From NCBI RefSeq assembly GCF_030272615.1, contig NC_081414.1, positions 763,163,648-763,227,647 on the forward strand: a stretch of 64,000 nucleotides of DNA. The letters are read 5' to 3'. Source of the DNA: Cryptomeria japonica. Its lineage: Eukaryota; Streptophyta; Pinopsida; Cupressales; Cupressaceae. A program made the position numbers and the translations under genes. Of the stretch, positions 11,261 through 24,545 are shown piece by piece; within the stretch, counting starts at the first letter, position 1, and each line of letters begins with the position of its first letter. The notes beneath the pieces were generated by a model. That model saw only the letters and a program-made list of their open reading frames with translations, was not told where the DNA came from and made no database searches.

Positions 11261-13422
11261 CCTCATGTTTAGCATTACCCAACATATAGTTAAAAAGTTC
11301 TCATTGAGTCTATGCCTAAAGTGAATTGATAAGCAATAAATGACCATGGAAGTGTGTCTTACCTCATTGAGTCTATGCCTAAAGTGGGGTAGTATTTAAA
11401 ATAATTAAAATAATAATAATAATAACAAATTTACTTACATTAGCATTAATTTATCAGACTTTAAGGCAAACTAATCCAATGATTTTAAAATAATGATCAG
11501 AGACAATAGATAAGCATGTATAAATGTATAAGATGATGAAGGGTTTCATAATGCTATTATTGTTCAATGATGATACTATGATAGTGTGCAAATAGAATAG
11601 GGAACCGTCATAAGTACAATAACATAAGTGAAAAGGTTGATGTGAGATTTAATTTGAATTTTTAAATTTTAAGTTCAAGTTTTCATGTAGAGGCAACTCA
11701 GTGTAATTCCACACATGCAAATATTATCTAGGCTAGCAAATGGAAGATTTGAATAAATTTTTATGGATGAGTGATGATAGCTAAAAATAATAATAATAAA
11801 TTATACAAGTTTGCACTTTTCACCTATATATATTTTTACTCCATATTGATGTATGTGTGTATTACTATGATGATATATAAATCCAACAATGGAAAACATT
11901 TAAGAATACAAAAATGGAAAACAAGTGGAGAACAAGTGTTCTACCCTTCTAAAATGAGTGTTTTGTTAGAAATTTGTAAAAGATAAAATAATGTTATAAA
12001 GAGAACATATTACACAATAAGAAAATAACTACAACTTGCTTAGAGAATATGCTTAATAAAATACAATTAAAATGAAGAAAGATATTATGTCCAAGATAAA
12101 TATGATATGGATTTTCAAGTATCTATGAAACTATCATGCCAACACATAACCCATTAATGGAACATTAATTGCATATATAAAGCCCCCTTAATTGATTGTA
12201 TATAAAGGGTGCATGAAGTTGTAGTAGTGGATAATGTAAACATGGTCACATTTATGAAAGTATAAATCACTAGGCAAAGTAAAGAGTCCTACCCAAATTG
12301 AAATTAGAAATTGTATCTTCTTAGTAGATGCTCCACATTTTGCAAACTCCCCCCCGCCCCCCATTTTTTTTTGTATAATGTATATACATAAAGCTATATG
12401 TTACATCATGGGCTCATAACCCTTAGGTCCCACGATCATTTTTTCTTGTACTCTTAGACATGAGGAGATTAGGGGAGAAACCACCTCTAAAATTTCAAAT
12501 ACTCATTGATCTTTCGTAGTGAAGAAAAAAAAAAGGCTTTGAAAAAAATATATATAAGCAAGGTCTTGGCTTATCTTCACAATTATAATCCATCTCAATA
12601 TTAATAATATTTTGGTAGATAATAGTTATATACTCAAATTAAAAAAATATTGTACTACATTTTGAAAGAAATGGGAAAAACAACAAATAAAGTGTGTATG
12701 GTCTCTTTGAATCATAAATCTTATGGGGATCACTACTATATAGTTTTCTTGTAAATTTTACCATGAATTTCCTATAAAACAACAATCTTTAACCATCATT
12801 AGAAGGTACCAATATCCTTGTCAAGTGTCATCCAATCAAACATCCTTGGATTAAAATAAAGGAATGATTAAACCCAATATTATATTTTAATAATTTGATA
12901 TTTTTAAAATACTTTTAAGATGCTTGGTAAGATTACTATATTTTAATTTATTTTGTACTTTTTTATTGGATTTTATCAACCCATTAACTTTATACATGTT
13001 TTCCGTTTGATATATGAAGGATATTCATGTAGGCTAGAATGCATGAATATTGTCATATCATCTTGGAATGTATGTTGAGTATATAGATTATATTTTTATA
13101 AATTATGGGTGACCATATATATAAGACATGCATGGTAAGTGTTGTGTGCTCACAAAAGGAGCTACATGAACGAGTAAAATGATTAAACACATAAACTATA
13201 ATAAGTTCTCCAAATGCATGATATTTAAAGATGGAACAAAAAGCATATTTAAAAGAAGCTTTGTGAATTAAATGATGAAAAGAACATAGGTAAATTAAAA
13301 TATAAATAGAAAAATAATCTATTATGCAAATATTTAGTTAATGACTACATGTTTCTCTTTGAGTTGTGATGCAGATGCATCCCTTTCTATTGAGGACAAT
13401 AGCTAAATTACAAGGGGAGAAA

Positions 13423-14244
13423 TGTTATGGGACTTTTTCTCATGAAAGAATTTGTAATAAAGGAATATATAAATTTCAAAGTAATTAAGAAACATTATTA
13501 TAATGAAAGGGTGTGACTTTTGTAACCACCCTTGGGGTGTTATTAAAAACCCATAAATTAATAGAGAATGGGGGAGGAGGCACAGGAGACGAATACAGAG
13601 AAGGATAAATTGAAAGGAGCACAAGAGAGGGGATAGTTAAGGTCTAGTGGTTGGGCATTGGGCATTGGAGAAGGGGCATATAGTGTGTGTCCAACTCGGG
13701 GTAAAACGTACACTCGAGAGTGTCTTGGCCAGGGCTATGTGTATTTCATGTCATTAAGGCATGTGGGGTTCTGTGTAAGAACCATGTTTATTTCATGTCA
13801 TGAAGGCATGTGGGGTTCTGTTTAAGAACCATGTTTATTTCATGTCGTGAAGGCATGTGGGGTTCTGTGTAAGAACCGTGTCCTCCTGGAATGCTCCCTT
13901 GCCTGAAAACCCTAGGCCGATAACTAATCCTTTGCGTGCCAAAAAGAAGCTTCTTCTTGATTTACAGATATGTATTTATCAATTTTGTTTATAGTCATTG
14001 CCCTAATGTCTCACTGTTGCATAATGTTATTAGTAATGTTTTATGATTTGAATTATTGATCTAATTGATGTTTATAAAAGTTCCTTCTTGAATATATTTT
14101 TTGCATAAATATATTGTTATGTTTTTAATGTTTATTTAATATAATTTGTGAGTAACTTATCTATTATTACATTAAGTAAATTAAATGATTAATAAATTAC
14201 CTTACTTTTAAAACTATTTACATTGGGTCAAAATGTGAATTACA
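13423..14244 (+). repeat. 3' LTR of the second copy (longest version)
   Basis: 822 bp, TGTTATGGGA...AATTACA, preceded by the polypurine tract AAGGGGAGAAA at 13412-13422. It keeps a central segment (about 13550-13735) deleted from the LTR at 7867 and partly kept at 4022. Three 47-bp minisatellite units lie at about 13747-13887. Confidence 0.85.
13747..13887. repeat. 47-bp minisatellite, three units, within LTR
   Basis: Three consecutive units of about 47 bp are built on ATTTCATGTC..AAGGCATG and GTGGGGTTCTG..TAAGAAC. The LTRs at 4022 and 7867 have two units each. The unit sits in the middle of the LTR. Confidence 0.85.
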
Positions 14245-14558
14245 CAAAGATAAGTATGATTTTTAAACACATCTCTAACACTCTTAAATATTAAACTTTT
14301 TTATGTGCAAGATATAATCGTTATGGTTAGATTTCTAATTTAAAAAATTGAATAGGATTGTATGATTACAAAGTGTTAAATAACTACATAGAAGCGCCAG
14401 CTAGGGTGCATGAGGAGGGTGCACCTAGCATAAAATAGACCTAGCAAACTAAGATCAACAAAAAATCACTCATGAATTTGTGAGTCAAAAACAAAATGAT
14501 GGAGCTGTGTGCGAAGGGTGCTGTGCTCGAGCTAGCGCATCGAAGCCCTAGCTCATGA

Positions 14559-16244
14559 GTGGCGTCTGCATGTGGTGCGGCAATGGCAGGGAGGTACTTG
14601 CGGGTGGTGGGTGGTGCTGTGAGAGGGGCTGCTATCGGGGCTATAGGTGCTGAAGGAGGTATGGTGGTTGCGAGTGGTGGGTGGTGCTATGGGAGGCAGG
14701 GGCTTGGGGTTCCTAGAGATTGGCAGTCTGCCTGTGGGGAAGGGTGGTGGGGGTTTGATCTGCCCAATGGTGGAGCTTGGTAGGGGAGGTGTTTGTTATC
14801 TTGCAGGGGGTGTGGAGTCCTTGTTCATTTCCTTTCGGGGTGTGGGCTTTTTGCAAGGTACTATGTCTAGTACTGGTGTAGAGGCCTCGAAGGCATCTCT
14901 CGATATGGATTTCCATGCTGCGGTGGGTTTGAAATCTCCATCCCAAAGTGTGAAGACCTTTGATAATAACCTTTTTTCTTAGATTTGGGGACTGGTAGTG
15001 CTGGTGGCTCTCCTATCTCAAAGATTAATGGCTGCCTAGAGAGGTGCAGTGAGAGACCAAGGTTGATTGTTCCTCTGGAGAGAATAGCGGAAGATGTTGA
15101 ATACTCTTTAAAACACTCGTTATATTGCAAATTTTTGGGGATGAGGGTTTCTCTATAGTTTTTGGAGAACTAGGCTCAGAGGACTTGGGCACTAGAAGGG
15201 GAAATGGAGATGATGTTGCCTGCAAACAACTACTTCATGGTTACTTTCAACTACATGGAGGATCATAATAGGCTTTTTTAAGGAGGGTCGTATTTTTACA
15301 ACCAGGTGGGGTTGTTCATCAAACCTTGGTATGTGAGGTTTAACCCTTCGGAGGAGCTCCTAAATAGGGGCCCATTGTGGGTTCATTTACCGCATTTTTT
15401 GATGGAATGTTGTTGAGATGATGTACTACGGATGCTCACTTCAGTGCTTGGGAGGCCATTTGGAGCCTCAACACAAACCTTGGGGAGAAAGGTAATACCC
15501 CCTTCTAGATTCTATAGATATGTGTGTGGGTTCTTATTCTCGGGTTCGGTAGCTAGATTATGAGACTTTACCATTTCAGTGTCATCTATGTCATGAGTAT
15601 GGTCATTTGCAGCACAAGTGTCCTAGGTATAAATCGGTGGTATGCCAACCTCAATGGCCTATAACATTGATGAGGCTGACAAAGGAAAAGTTGTCATGTC
15701 TGTGGAAGTTGTTGGTGCTGATGGTTTTTTCCTAGTTAAGACAAAGAACAGGAATCAGGGATAAAAGAGGCCCCTACAAGAGAGACAGGAGGAGGATACC
15801 TCTAACAGATTTGAAGCCTTGGATGACCTTACCCAACAAGAGGTGAACCCAGGGATAACTCCTTTGGATCAGGGTGCATCAAGGTTGGTCAATGATAGTG
15901 TGAATTCGAACTCTACCCAAGCTCTACAAATTGTTGGGAGTTAGCAAATGGAGATGGATCTGCCAGTAGTGGCTCAGTTGAGGCCCATTTCTAGTGTTGT
16001 AGTGGAGTTGGCTGGGGGGGATGGTTCTCTTGCAGCTCAAAAATTAGAATCTGTTGGGGCCAAAAGTAACAAGATCACCTTACATTTGGGTCTTCATCAG
16101 AAGGATATTAAGAAAGGACCAACAAGGAATATTGCAAAGGCTAGCAGAAAGAAGGATTTGGATAAGATCAAATTGGTGGGGGAGAATTTGGTTGAGTCAG
16201 GGTTAGTAAAGACTCTGGATTCTCATTTTACCAATCCCTCGTAA
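14559..16244 (+). pseudogene. LINE ORF1: DUF4283-like region and CCHC zinc knuckle
   Basis: Role in LINEs: RNA-binding protein of the retrotransposition particle. A glycine-rich N-terminal stretch is followed by a DUF4283-like block (about 15110-15460; NYFMVTF-, FIKPWYVRFNP-like). A perfect C-X2-C-X4-H-X4-C knuckle lies at 15580-15621. A lysine-rich C-terminal frame (15948-16244) ends in TAA. Stops and shifts occur near 14980, 15500-15570 and 15940, so no full-length product is possible. The final stop overlaps the ORF2 start by one base (TAATG). The N-terminal start is uncertain. Confidence 0.7.
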
Positions 16245-19200
16245 TGATTGTTCTATCATGGAATGTGAGGGGCTTGAACAATGGCCCTAGACAAAAAATT
16301 GTTTGGGAGTTGATAAGGAGTCATTCTCCTAACATCCTTTTCTTGCAGGAGACAAAACTTTCTATGGAAAGTATGATGGATTTGGTGCCAAAGCTATGGG
16401 GGAGAAGCTAGTGTCAGTGTATTGGGGCAGTGGCTCCTCTGGAGGGGTGGCCTATCTTTGGAACCCTTTGAGGTTTCACCCTATCTAGTGGGCTACCTCC
16501 ATATCTTCATTATCTGGGGTTATCTCTAGTCTTGAGACTGGGGAATATATTTTGTTTACTAACATCTATGCCCCCACTGATCGTTAGGGTAAGCAGAACT
16601 TATGGTCTCATATTTCTTGTATGTGAAGGTTGTTCCCTCTTCATCCTTGGATTATGGTGGGTGATTTAAATGGCATCCTTGAGTTGAGTGAGAATAAGGG
16701 TGGTGTTATGCGATTGGAACCTTCTTCTTTCCTTTTTCAGGATAGTATATCATCGTTGCATCTTGTTGACATTAAGCCTGGTAATGGTTTGTTCACTTGG
16801 AACAATAGGAGGGTGGGGGAGTATTGGATTGTGGAGAGGTTGGATTGATTTTTGGTTTCTATTTTTTGGGTTGGTAGGGGGTGGTCCACAAGTTTTGAGA
16901 TTCTTGACTAGAGAGGGTTAGACCACTAGCCCATCAAGCTGGTTTCTTCTTCTGCTTGGGTCACTCACTTTCCTTCATTCAAATTCCAACTTATATGGCT
17001 TCGGGATCCTGCTTTACATACTCATGTAGTAGAGTGGTGGAGGAAAGGGAGTCCAACCTTTGGCACTGCTATGTACACTTTTTCCAACCATCTGCAATTT
17101 GTTAAGTTTCAGCTTAAACAGTGGAACCATCAGTGTTTCAGGAACATTTTTCATGCTAAGAAAGCTGCTCAAATAGTGTTGATTATCATCACTAGTGAAA
17201 TTAGAGAGCATGGTTTTTCTGAAGCCTTGCTTAGGGAGGAAGACAGGGCTGTCAAGGCTTTAGAGGAATGGGAGCTTAGGGAAGAAATATACTGGAAACA
17301 AAGAGCTTGTATTGATTGGCTTCAAGCGGGGGATAAGAACAGTTCTTTCTTCTTCAACTCAGTGAAAGAAAGAAGACATGGAAATTCCATTCATGTTCTG
17401 GTCAATGATAGAGGTGAGCATTTTTTATCCTTGCAAGAGATCTCTAGGGAGTCGTTACAGTATTTACAATCCCTCTTCAGTGAGGGTTCTCAGGGGTAAT
17501 CAATGGAGGAGAATCAGGTTCTCACTTGCATTCCTTCTCTAGTTACTAGGGAGATGAATGAGCATCTTATGGGTCCTATTTTGCTAGAAGAACTCGAGAG
17601 GATTATTTTTCACATGAGGAAGGGAAAAGCTGCTAGACCAGATGGGTTCCTAGTTGAATTCTTTCAAGATTTCTAGGATATTATCAAATTGGAATTATTT
17701 GAAGTAGTCCAAGAGTCCTAGAGGAATAAGCAGATGCTTTGGGCTTGGAATGCGAATTTAATTGCTCTAATCCCCAACTGTAATGGGGCTAACAGGTTAG
17801 GCCAGTTCCACTCTATCTCTCTCTGCAATGTAATTTATAAGATCATCTCTAAGCTGATAGTAGTTAGGTTCAAGAATTGTCTTAGGGATATTATCTCTGA
17901 GGACCAAGCAGGTTCGTCGAAGGGCATGAAATCTTGGATGGTGTGGTCATCGCTATGGAGACCATTCATTCTATGGCAACCTCCAAGGAAAAAGCTATGT
18001 TTATTAAGCTAGATATGGCTAAGGCTTACAATAGAGTTCATTGGTCCTTCCTCCAGAAGATTCTCGGGGCTTTTGGCTTTGCTAATGAATGGATCCTATG
18101 GGTTATGAGTTGTGTTACGTCTACCTCTTTCTCTATGCTAATCAATGGAGATCATACTGATCTATTTGGTGCTTCTAGGGGTCTTCACCAAGGGGACCCC
18201 TTTCCTCTTATTCATTCTTCTATTTGAGGGTCTGGGGAGGCTGATTAAGCATAATGTGGGTCTGGGTATTATCCAAGGTTGGAGTAGGGGTAATGACTTG
18301 TAGTTGTAGCCTCATTTGTAGTTTGTTGATGACACAACCTTGATGGGACTTGCTCAGATCCGAGAAGCTACTAATTTGCGTAAAGTTTTGGATATTTATC
18401 TTGTTGTCCTGGGCCAATTGATCAATGTTGATAAATCTTCTATCCTCTTCTTCAACACTCCTGGAACTATTCAAAGGAGGAGTGCTCTTATCTTGAGATT
18501 CCAAGTTGTCTCTCTACCCTTTACTTATCTGGGTATTCCTAATTCTTCTGGTAACCCACCTAGGGATTCATGGTAGGGTATCTTGGATAAATTTTGTATG
18601 AAGGTTGAAAATTGGACACACAGATGGTTATCATTTATTGGGAGGGTTCACCTAATCTAGTCGGTGGTTTAGGCTCTTCCAATTTATTGATGTATGCTAC
18701 AAGTGGCTCCTAAGTGGTTCTTAAAGGGATTGGACTCTCTGGAAAGGCAATTCTTATGGGCAGGGAATCTATCCTCATCCAAATGGTGTCTTGTCAATTG
18801 GGACTTGGTGTGTAGCCCAGAGCAGTCGGGTGGGCTTGGTTTAAGGTAGTCTATTTTATTTTGGGAGGTTCTGGCGGCTAAATTGTACTAGAGGTGGTGT
18901 GTTGAGAAGGATCGAGGCTGGGCTAGGATTTTGGCCTACAAATATATGCAGAGGATCCTGATGGAGGAAATTCCGAGATACCCGCTTGAGGGAAAAGGCT
19001 CAACGATTTGGTATAGCCTCAAGAAGGGGGATTCTCTTATTAAGGAAGGACTCTTTTGGATATGTAGGAGGGGGGAAGAGGTCCTTTTCTGAAATGAATC
19101 TTGGGATGGATACCCTCCCATCCTTGATTAGTTTCCTAACCTTGGGAATCTTTGCCAGAGGTTTTTGAAGGTAGGGTGGTGAAGGGTGAGTGACTTCAAG

Positions 19201-20490
19201 GTTGTTTATAGGTGTGGGCAGTTGGAGTTGGAGCAATGGAAGGCTCCTAATGAGTGGCTAGTTATTAGGATGGATGAAGAGTGTGCTGAGTTGCATGGCA
19301 TTCTGGTGAGTAGACACCATAGTTCCCTTAAGGGTAGGAATGGACTTTCTTGGTTTTTGAATCCTAAGGGCACCTTTACTATGGCTAGTGGATACCAGGA
19401 ACTATTGAACCGAAGACTAGAGGGAAGAGAGGTGCACTAGTGAAAACATGTGTGGAATAATTTTTCTTGGCTGAAGAGTAACTGCTTCTCTTGGACTTTG
19501 TCTTTGAATAGATGCCTAACTTGGGACAATATTTGCAAGCAGGGATTCTTGGGGCCTTCCATTTGCAATTTGTGTGGTAATGGGGAGGAAGATTCCTCAC
19601 ACCTTTTCTTCACATGCCCCTTATCATTGCTTATTTGTCATTACTGGTGGGGGGTGTGCAAGCATCCTTATGTTCACATAGATTCTTTGGTGGAGTTTTG
19701 GAGCATTTTGGGAAGACCTTCTATCTTATCCTCCTTCCTCCAGACTATCTAGTATATTGGGCCTATTTTCATACTGTGGTAGATTTGGCTCGAGAGAAAC
19801 AGGAGGATCTTTCGTGAGGTTAGACAGTTAGTTCAACAAATATGGAATAGAATCATTGTTATGATTCGAGAGATGATGGAAGATAAATGTGAGGTGAATT
19901 TTCCTCTAGATAGAGATGAGGTAGATATTATGAGTAGGTTGGGTTTGCAGGAGTTGTCTCCCACCTCAGCTTGTTTCAGGAGAGGTAGATGTGCTATGAA
20001 GAAGGTTCAAAGGGTGGGAAGGTGGATGCCCCCGCAAGATGAGTTTATCAAGATTAACATCGATGAATCCTCTAGGGGTAACCCAAGCCCTATTGGGGTT
20101 GGTGGTGTTGGTAGGAATCATATGGGGGAGGTGGTTTTCTTCTTTTCGGTGCATGAAGGGCGACAGTATAATAACTTTATGGAGGGATTTGCAATTCTCT
20201 ATGCCTGGGAGTGTTCTTTGGAGTTGGGATGAAGGAAGGTTATCTATGAATTGAATTCAAAAATTATTGTTAACTTGTTGACAGAGCATAAGGTGAGTGA
20301 GATTCATTGGCAACTGGTAGGGATTGTTCATCAGATTCTTAAAATTAGTTCTTTGATGGAACAGGTCTCTTTCATCCACATTCCTCGTGAATGGAGTAGA
20401 GAAACTAATTGTTTGGCTAAGTGGGGCTCAGAACATGGTAATGATTGGAAATTTGAAGGTTGGGAGCATCTATCCTCAGATTACTGTTAG
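16244..20490 (+). pseudogene. LINE ORF2: endonuclease, reverse transcriptase, zf-RVT, RNase H
   Basis: Opens MIVLSWNVRGLNN, the standard start of the APE-type endonuclease, followed by LQETK with the catalytic Glu, a VGDLNG motif (about 16655-16675) and a DH-stop-PI remnant. The reverse transcriptase runs from about 17560: GPDGF region, a frameshift near 17930, FIKLDMAKAYNRVHW at about 18000, then FVDDT at 18322-18336 as the catalytic pair. The thumb and connection follow, then zf-RVT (CNLCGNGEEDSSHLFFTCP, 19565-19621) and an RNase H domain (about 20030-20470; FIKINIDESSRGNP). Some stops stand where Trp or Gln is expected. The enzyme would nick target DNA and copy LINE RNA at the nick, but this copy is dead. 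Confidence 0.85.
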
Positions 20491-20650
20491 GATGTGCATA
20501 AGATTTTTGCTGAGGACATGGATAGTTATGAAGCTTGCTGATCTTTGGCTAGGTTTGTGGTTCATTTCTGGGGCCTTAGGGCTCTGGTTCTCTTTGTAAT
20601 TATAGTGTCTGATTTTCAATAAAGTTTTTACCCCTTGATTTTAAAAAATA

Positions 20651-21931
20651 AAAGAAAAGCCAACAAGATAAGATGAAGCCAACAACAAAAGCCACTAACA
20701 CAAAAAAACCAATAAAACCAACCAACCACCAAAGGCACAAAGGGACGACCTACTAGGTAGAGGCATTAGCTTCCTGCCAATTCTTACATAAACTAAGAAG
20801 TTTTTCAAAGAAGAATTATTTTTCTTTGAGTCTTCAATATAATTAAGGGTATCAAAATATAGAGTTTCCTTTACCATGAAAGCTAGGGGCTCCAATGTAG
20901 AAGGAGATAGAACATGTGGCTTATGCTTGGCTCTCCTCCTATCTATTTCATCTTGTATAGCTTTGAGAGAGGCTAAATTTTTTATCACCATATCATGAAT
21001 TCATTTTTCCATTTCCCTAATCTTTCCCACTAGGAGCTCCTGGTTTTGTTTTAGTTCTAGAATAATTTTGTTCTCATTTTTTGGCATCACCTTCTCATAG
21101 AGCTCATCCAATCTACCCTCCACTTTTTCCCAATTATCCAGCTTCTTGGCCATAACACTTGCCACTTCCCAAATTTGTTCATCTCTAAAATCCTTAACTC
21201 ATTTATTCGCTCTCACCTCTATCTTGGTGACCACCTCTAGTCTATTATTTTTTCTAATTGCCACATCAATCTATGAGACAAGCCATTTGATAACAATTTC
21301 CTATATTTCCACATTCTTCTCTTGTTTTAAAATCATAGTTAGAATCCACCTCCTCAGAGGGCTCTTGATGAGAGTGAAAGGGGACCACCTCCTCAAGCAT
21401 GGTGAGAGACTACTCAGATTATGAATCCATAGTAGATTCATAGTCCTCCACCTCCTCCTATTCACATGATTCCAACATCTCCACTATTTTGGGGGTGGGG
21501 TAGGAGAGGGCTTTTGCTTCACCTCTATGATAGGGTATAAAAAGTTGGGGATGAGTTTGGCCTTAGAGGTAGAACCAATAGCTAAGGCGTTTTAGTCATA
21601 GGGGCCCTAGAGATTTTAATTACTAGATTTGGGTCTGGTAGGGTATTAGAGGGCTTATAAAGGGAACCACCTAAAGGGGAAAGAGTGAGATGAAAATCTT
21701 ATAGCCTAAGGATTAAACCATGATGAAGGGGTAGGCAACTCTTTGACTTAGATCTAGCAAAAAAATTGTGATAAAGGCGAACAAACCAAGAAAGAAAAGT
21801 TCATGTGGATTCCATACCTTAGGTGGTTTAGCCTAGGAAATATTTGAGTGTCAAATATTTTATAACCACCATAAAGGATGAATAATTTGATCAAAATAAG
21901 GATCACATCTTTCCATTTTCTAGGGAGCTCT
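20651..21931 (-). pseudogene. Minus-strand LINE-like 3' region with coiled-coil frame
   Basis: On the minus strand a broken frame contains charged, heptad-like sequence (about 20690-21180; NLASLKAIQDEIDRRRAKH and upstream MAKKLDNWEKVEGRLDELYE). A T- and G-rich end runs down to 20655. It lies downstream, in that orientation, of the LINE RNase H at 30.3-30.8 kb, with the Gypsy element between. The simplest reading is the 3' part of the same minus-strand LINE, split by the Gypsy insertion. The join is not proven, because no matching target duplication was found. I recognise no named domain in it. Confidence 0.4.
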
Positions 21932-23470
21932 TGGTGTAGGGGAACTTATCAATTTTTGTTGAGTTTGTTTAGAATCAAGTTTTTAGTTTTGTAATAAGGC
22001 CAAGAGGCCATTGAGTGTGTGCTCAAATGATTTTATGTGCCCTAAGAGTCTTTGTTTGGCCAATGTTGACATCGGAGCTCTTAAGGGTGCTAGGTAGAGA
22101 AATTAATAGGAGTTGTTTTTGGGTTAATGTAGGTTAGTTGATGTTGTTTTGATGTTATTAAGGTCACATGAGTCATTTTAAAGTTACCATGGTTGAATTT
22201 GCAATATTTTCATACACCAATGGCTAGTTGGTTGACACATTCGGTTATGAGAATATGTAACTACTCCAAGGCCAGTACAAGGCTTTGAAAGACCGAAGAT
22301 AATCAGTTGTTGAAGATATAAAAGCAAATAGACAAGTTTTGGTTTCCCATTTGGTGTGTTTTTCTGAATTCTTGTTGTTGTTTGCAAGTTTGTATGATCT
22401 GTACCAATTGAAACATTGAAGACAGGGTCATGTATTGTTAGACCAGTGTCTTACCTTCATTTTTTTTATTTGGAGTCTTGAAGTGTTTTAGTTTATGAAT
22501 AAACTTCATTTTTTTGGAAGTGGGGTCAAGAGCCCTAAAAACTAGGGTTTTGAGAGAAAAATGGCTCCAACCTAACATTCCATGGTGGATACCCACTCAG
22601 AAACCTTGTGGAATGTTAGGTTGTACTATATACTATTTTTTGTTTTTGGTTTTGATTCAGGGGAAGCGAAGTCAAATATTTTCCATCATACCCTAGGCTT
22701 GGCACATTGAGTTGGCAAGCATTAGGAATACTGGATAACAAGCCCTAATAGCGTGAATCTGGTGGGTGAAGATGAAGTATGATTGTAGTGGAATTCCATA
22801 TGGAAGCACAAACCCTAAACTGTCATCAATTTAATTAGACAATCAGGCCGATGAAGGAGTTCTTGTCAATCCCTATTTTTAAGGCCTAGAAAGGGGCAAT
22901 TAGGCCTAGTTAACCAATAACAGTTAGATATGTTAGTGACAAAACCCACTTCTGGTTTTGCAATATTGTATGTAAAACCAAAAAGAGTGTTGAGAATGTA
23001 AAAGAGTTTGTAGGGTTGTGAAGGAAGTTTAACGAGTAAATGCATAATTCCTCATTGATAGGGCTACTAGAATTGGGTCTCCTATTAGGCCTAAAAGTGC
23101 AGTTTGTTTGTAAAAAACAAAAGCGGTAAATGTCAAAGCTCTTGATTAAGGAGTAGGGTTGGGAATCCATCCAAATTAATTCATCATTATGTGTTTAGTG
23201 TGGGGAATGAATATCCTATAGTAGAGGGGTTGAACTCTCCGGTTGAGTGTAAAAGGGAGTGGGAAAACAAGGTTTCCAAAGCAAGAAAATAGAACTCACA
23301 AAACAACAAGTGCTTATCCTAGCCTATGGACCTTAGGAAGGTCAGAGAGGGTAACTCTTGTAGACCTTTGGAGGGTGTGAGGTGTAGAGTTGTTGGATGA
23401 TTCTTGTGTATCTTGGACGAGATACCTAGACAAGGTTGCACAAAAAGGTGAAGAGTCAACTCACTCTACA
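21932..23470 (+). repeat. 5' LTR of the Gypsy element
   Basis: 1539 bp, starting TGGTGTAGGGG and ending CTCACTCTACA. It aligns along its length with 28141-29757, with moderate divergence and small indels. Confidence 0.85.
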
Positions 23471-23475
23471 TTGGA

Positions 23476-23489
23476 TTGGTATCAGTGCC
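23476..23489 (+). other. Primer binding site of the Gypsy element
   Basis: TTGGTATCAGTGCC, five bases after the LTR end, with one mismatch to the initiator-Met tRNA PBS TTGGTATCAGAGCC. Confidence 0.8.
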
Positions 23490-23547
23490 ATTTGATTGAA
23501 AAAAGTGGTGTATGTGAGACCTAGAGGTACAGTTAGAAGCTAAAAGC

Positions 23548-24545
23548 ATGCCACCAAAGGCAATAATCCAAGAGGCCATCAAGAAGTTGGTCCAAGATAT
23601 ACTTAATGAAGCTTGGGAGCAAGAAACCAAGAAAAGCAAGGGTAAGGTCACTAAATGGGGTGATGAAACTAATGATGAAGATGCAGATGTGATAGGAGTC
23701 ATAACAGTAAAGGAGTTGGACAAATATCAGTAGATCTTCTTGGATGCCCTCAAGTCACTCAATAAAGACAACATAGAAGGTTTACCTATCTACAATAGAA
23801 GACTGAATGGAGAAGAGTTATTGGATTGGATAGAAGCCTTGAAAAATTATTTTGAATACAAGGAAGTTGCAGAAGAAAAGAGTGTCAATTTGGCCAATTC
23901 AAGATTTGAGGGATCAACCCTAGTGTGGTGGAACATGATTTAAGAAGAAAGAGAACAAATAGAGAAAAATAAGATCATCTCTTGGGAGAGAATGAAGATC
24001 TGGGTTAAAACTCAATTCCTACATATAGATTATGAGGTTCAGATGTACAAGAAGTTGCATAATTTGAAACAAAGAGAAATGGATGTGAGTACCTATACAA
24101 AGGAGTTAAACACACTTACCCTAAGAGCTAGGAAGCAAGAGGAAGAAATGAAGAAGGTTGCAAGGTACTTACATGGCCTTAGACAAAACATTCAAGATGA
24201 GATCAACATGATAGCACCTGACATAGTCCATAAATGATTTCATTTAGCCTTGAGAGTAGAAGATAATATCAAAAGGAAAGGTGAACTTAATCAAAGGGGC
24301 AAAGGTGGCAGAGGTTACAAAGGAAGAGGCACCTTTGGAAGGGGCTATAATCCTAGCAATAATGATGAAGGAAACAACCAAAGAATAGTGGTGATAATCC
24401 TAACAAAGCAAAGCACTTTAGAGGCAACTCTAGAGGGAGAAATAACTATAGAGGTAGATTTGGCAATTCAAGAAGAGGAACCACAATCTTCACTGGGAAA
24501 TGCTACCATTGGTATCAAGTGGGGCATACCATGAGCCAGTGTCCT
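23548..24545 (+). pseudogene. Gypsy gag with degenerate zinc knuckle
   Basis: Starts at an ATG 59 bases after the PBS. A capsid-like retrotransposon gag region (about 23740-24240) shows EELLDWIEALKNYFEYKE, STLVWWNMI and FLHIDYEVQMYKKLHNLKQ. A Gly/Arg-rich basic stretch (24290-24390) follows, then a knuckle at 24501-24542 in which the second Cys has become Trp (C-X2-W-X4-H-X4-C). Stops at 23731 and 23942 and a frameshift before the knuckle prevent a full product. In an active element this protein would form the particle around the RNA. Confidence 0.78.

Larger units (their letters stand above)
9649..14244 (+). mobile_element. Non-coding LTR retrotransposon, second copy without 5' LTR
   Basis: Internal sequence plus a 3' LTR (13423-14244) followed by CAAAG (14245-14249). 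The 5' LTR and PBS are missing because the duplication began inside the element. It is therefore not an independent insertion: it shares the flanking LINE with copy A. Confidence 0.85.
9649..15460. repeat. Tandem segmental duplication, copy B
   Basis: Starts inside the internal region of the non-coding LTR element, equivalent to about 5108, and follows copy A base for base with scattered differences. It contains a nested solo LTR (10433-11213) absent from A. Past 15460 the sequence continues into LINE material that copy A lacks, so copy B adjoins the original right flank. Confidence 0.88.
14390..20650 (+). mobile_element. LINE family B, near full length, decayed
   Basis: G-rich leader, ORF1 (DUF4283-like region plus CCHC knuckle), then ORF2 with endonuclease, reverse transcriptase, zf-RVT and C-terminal RNase H, ending in an A-rich tail at about 20640-20658. 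The order and size (about 6.2 kb) are those of a plant L1-like LINE. Dozens of stops and several frameshifts make it inactive. A 5' fragment of the same family is at 8600 and a 3' fragment at 63424. Confidence 0.85.
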
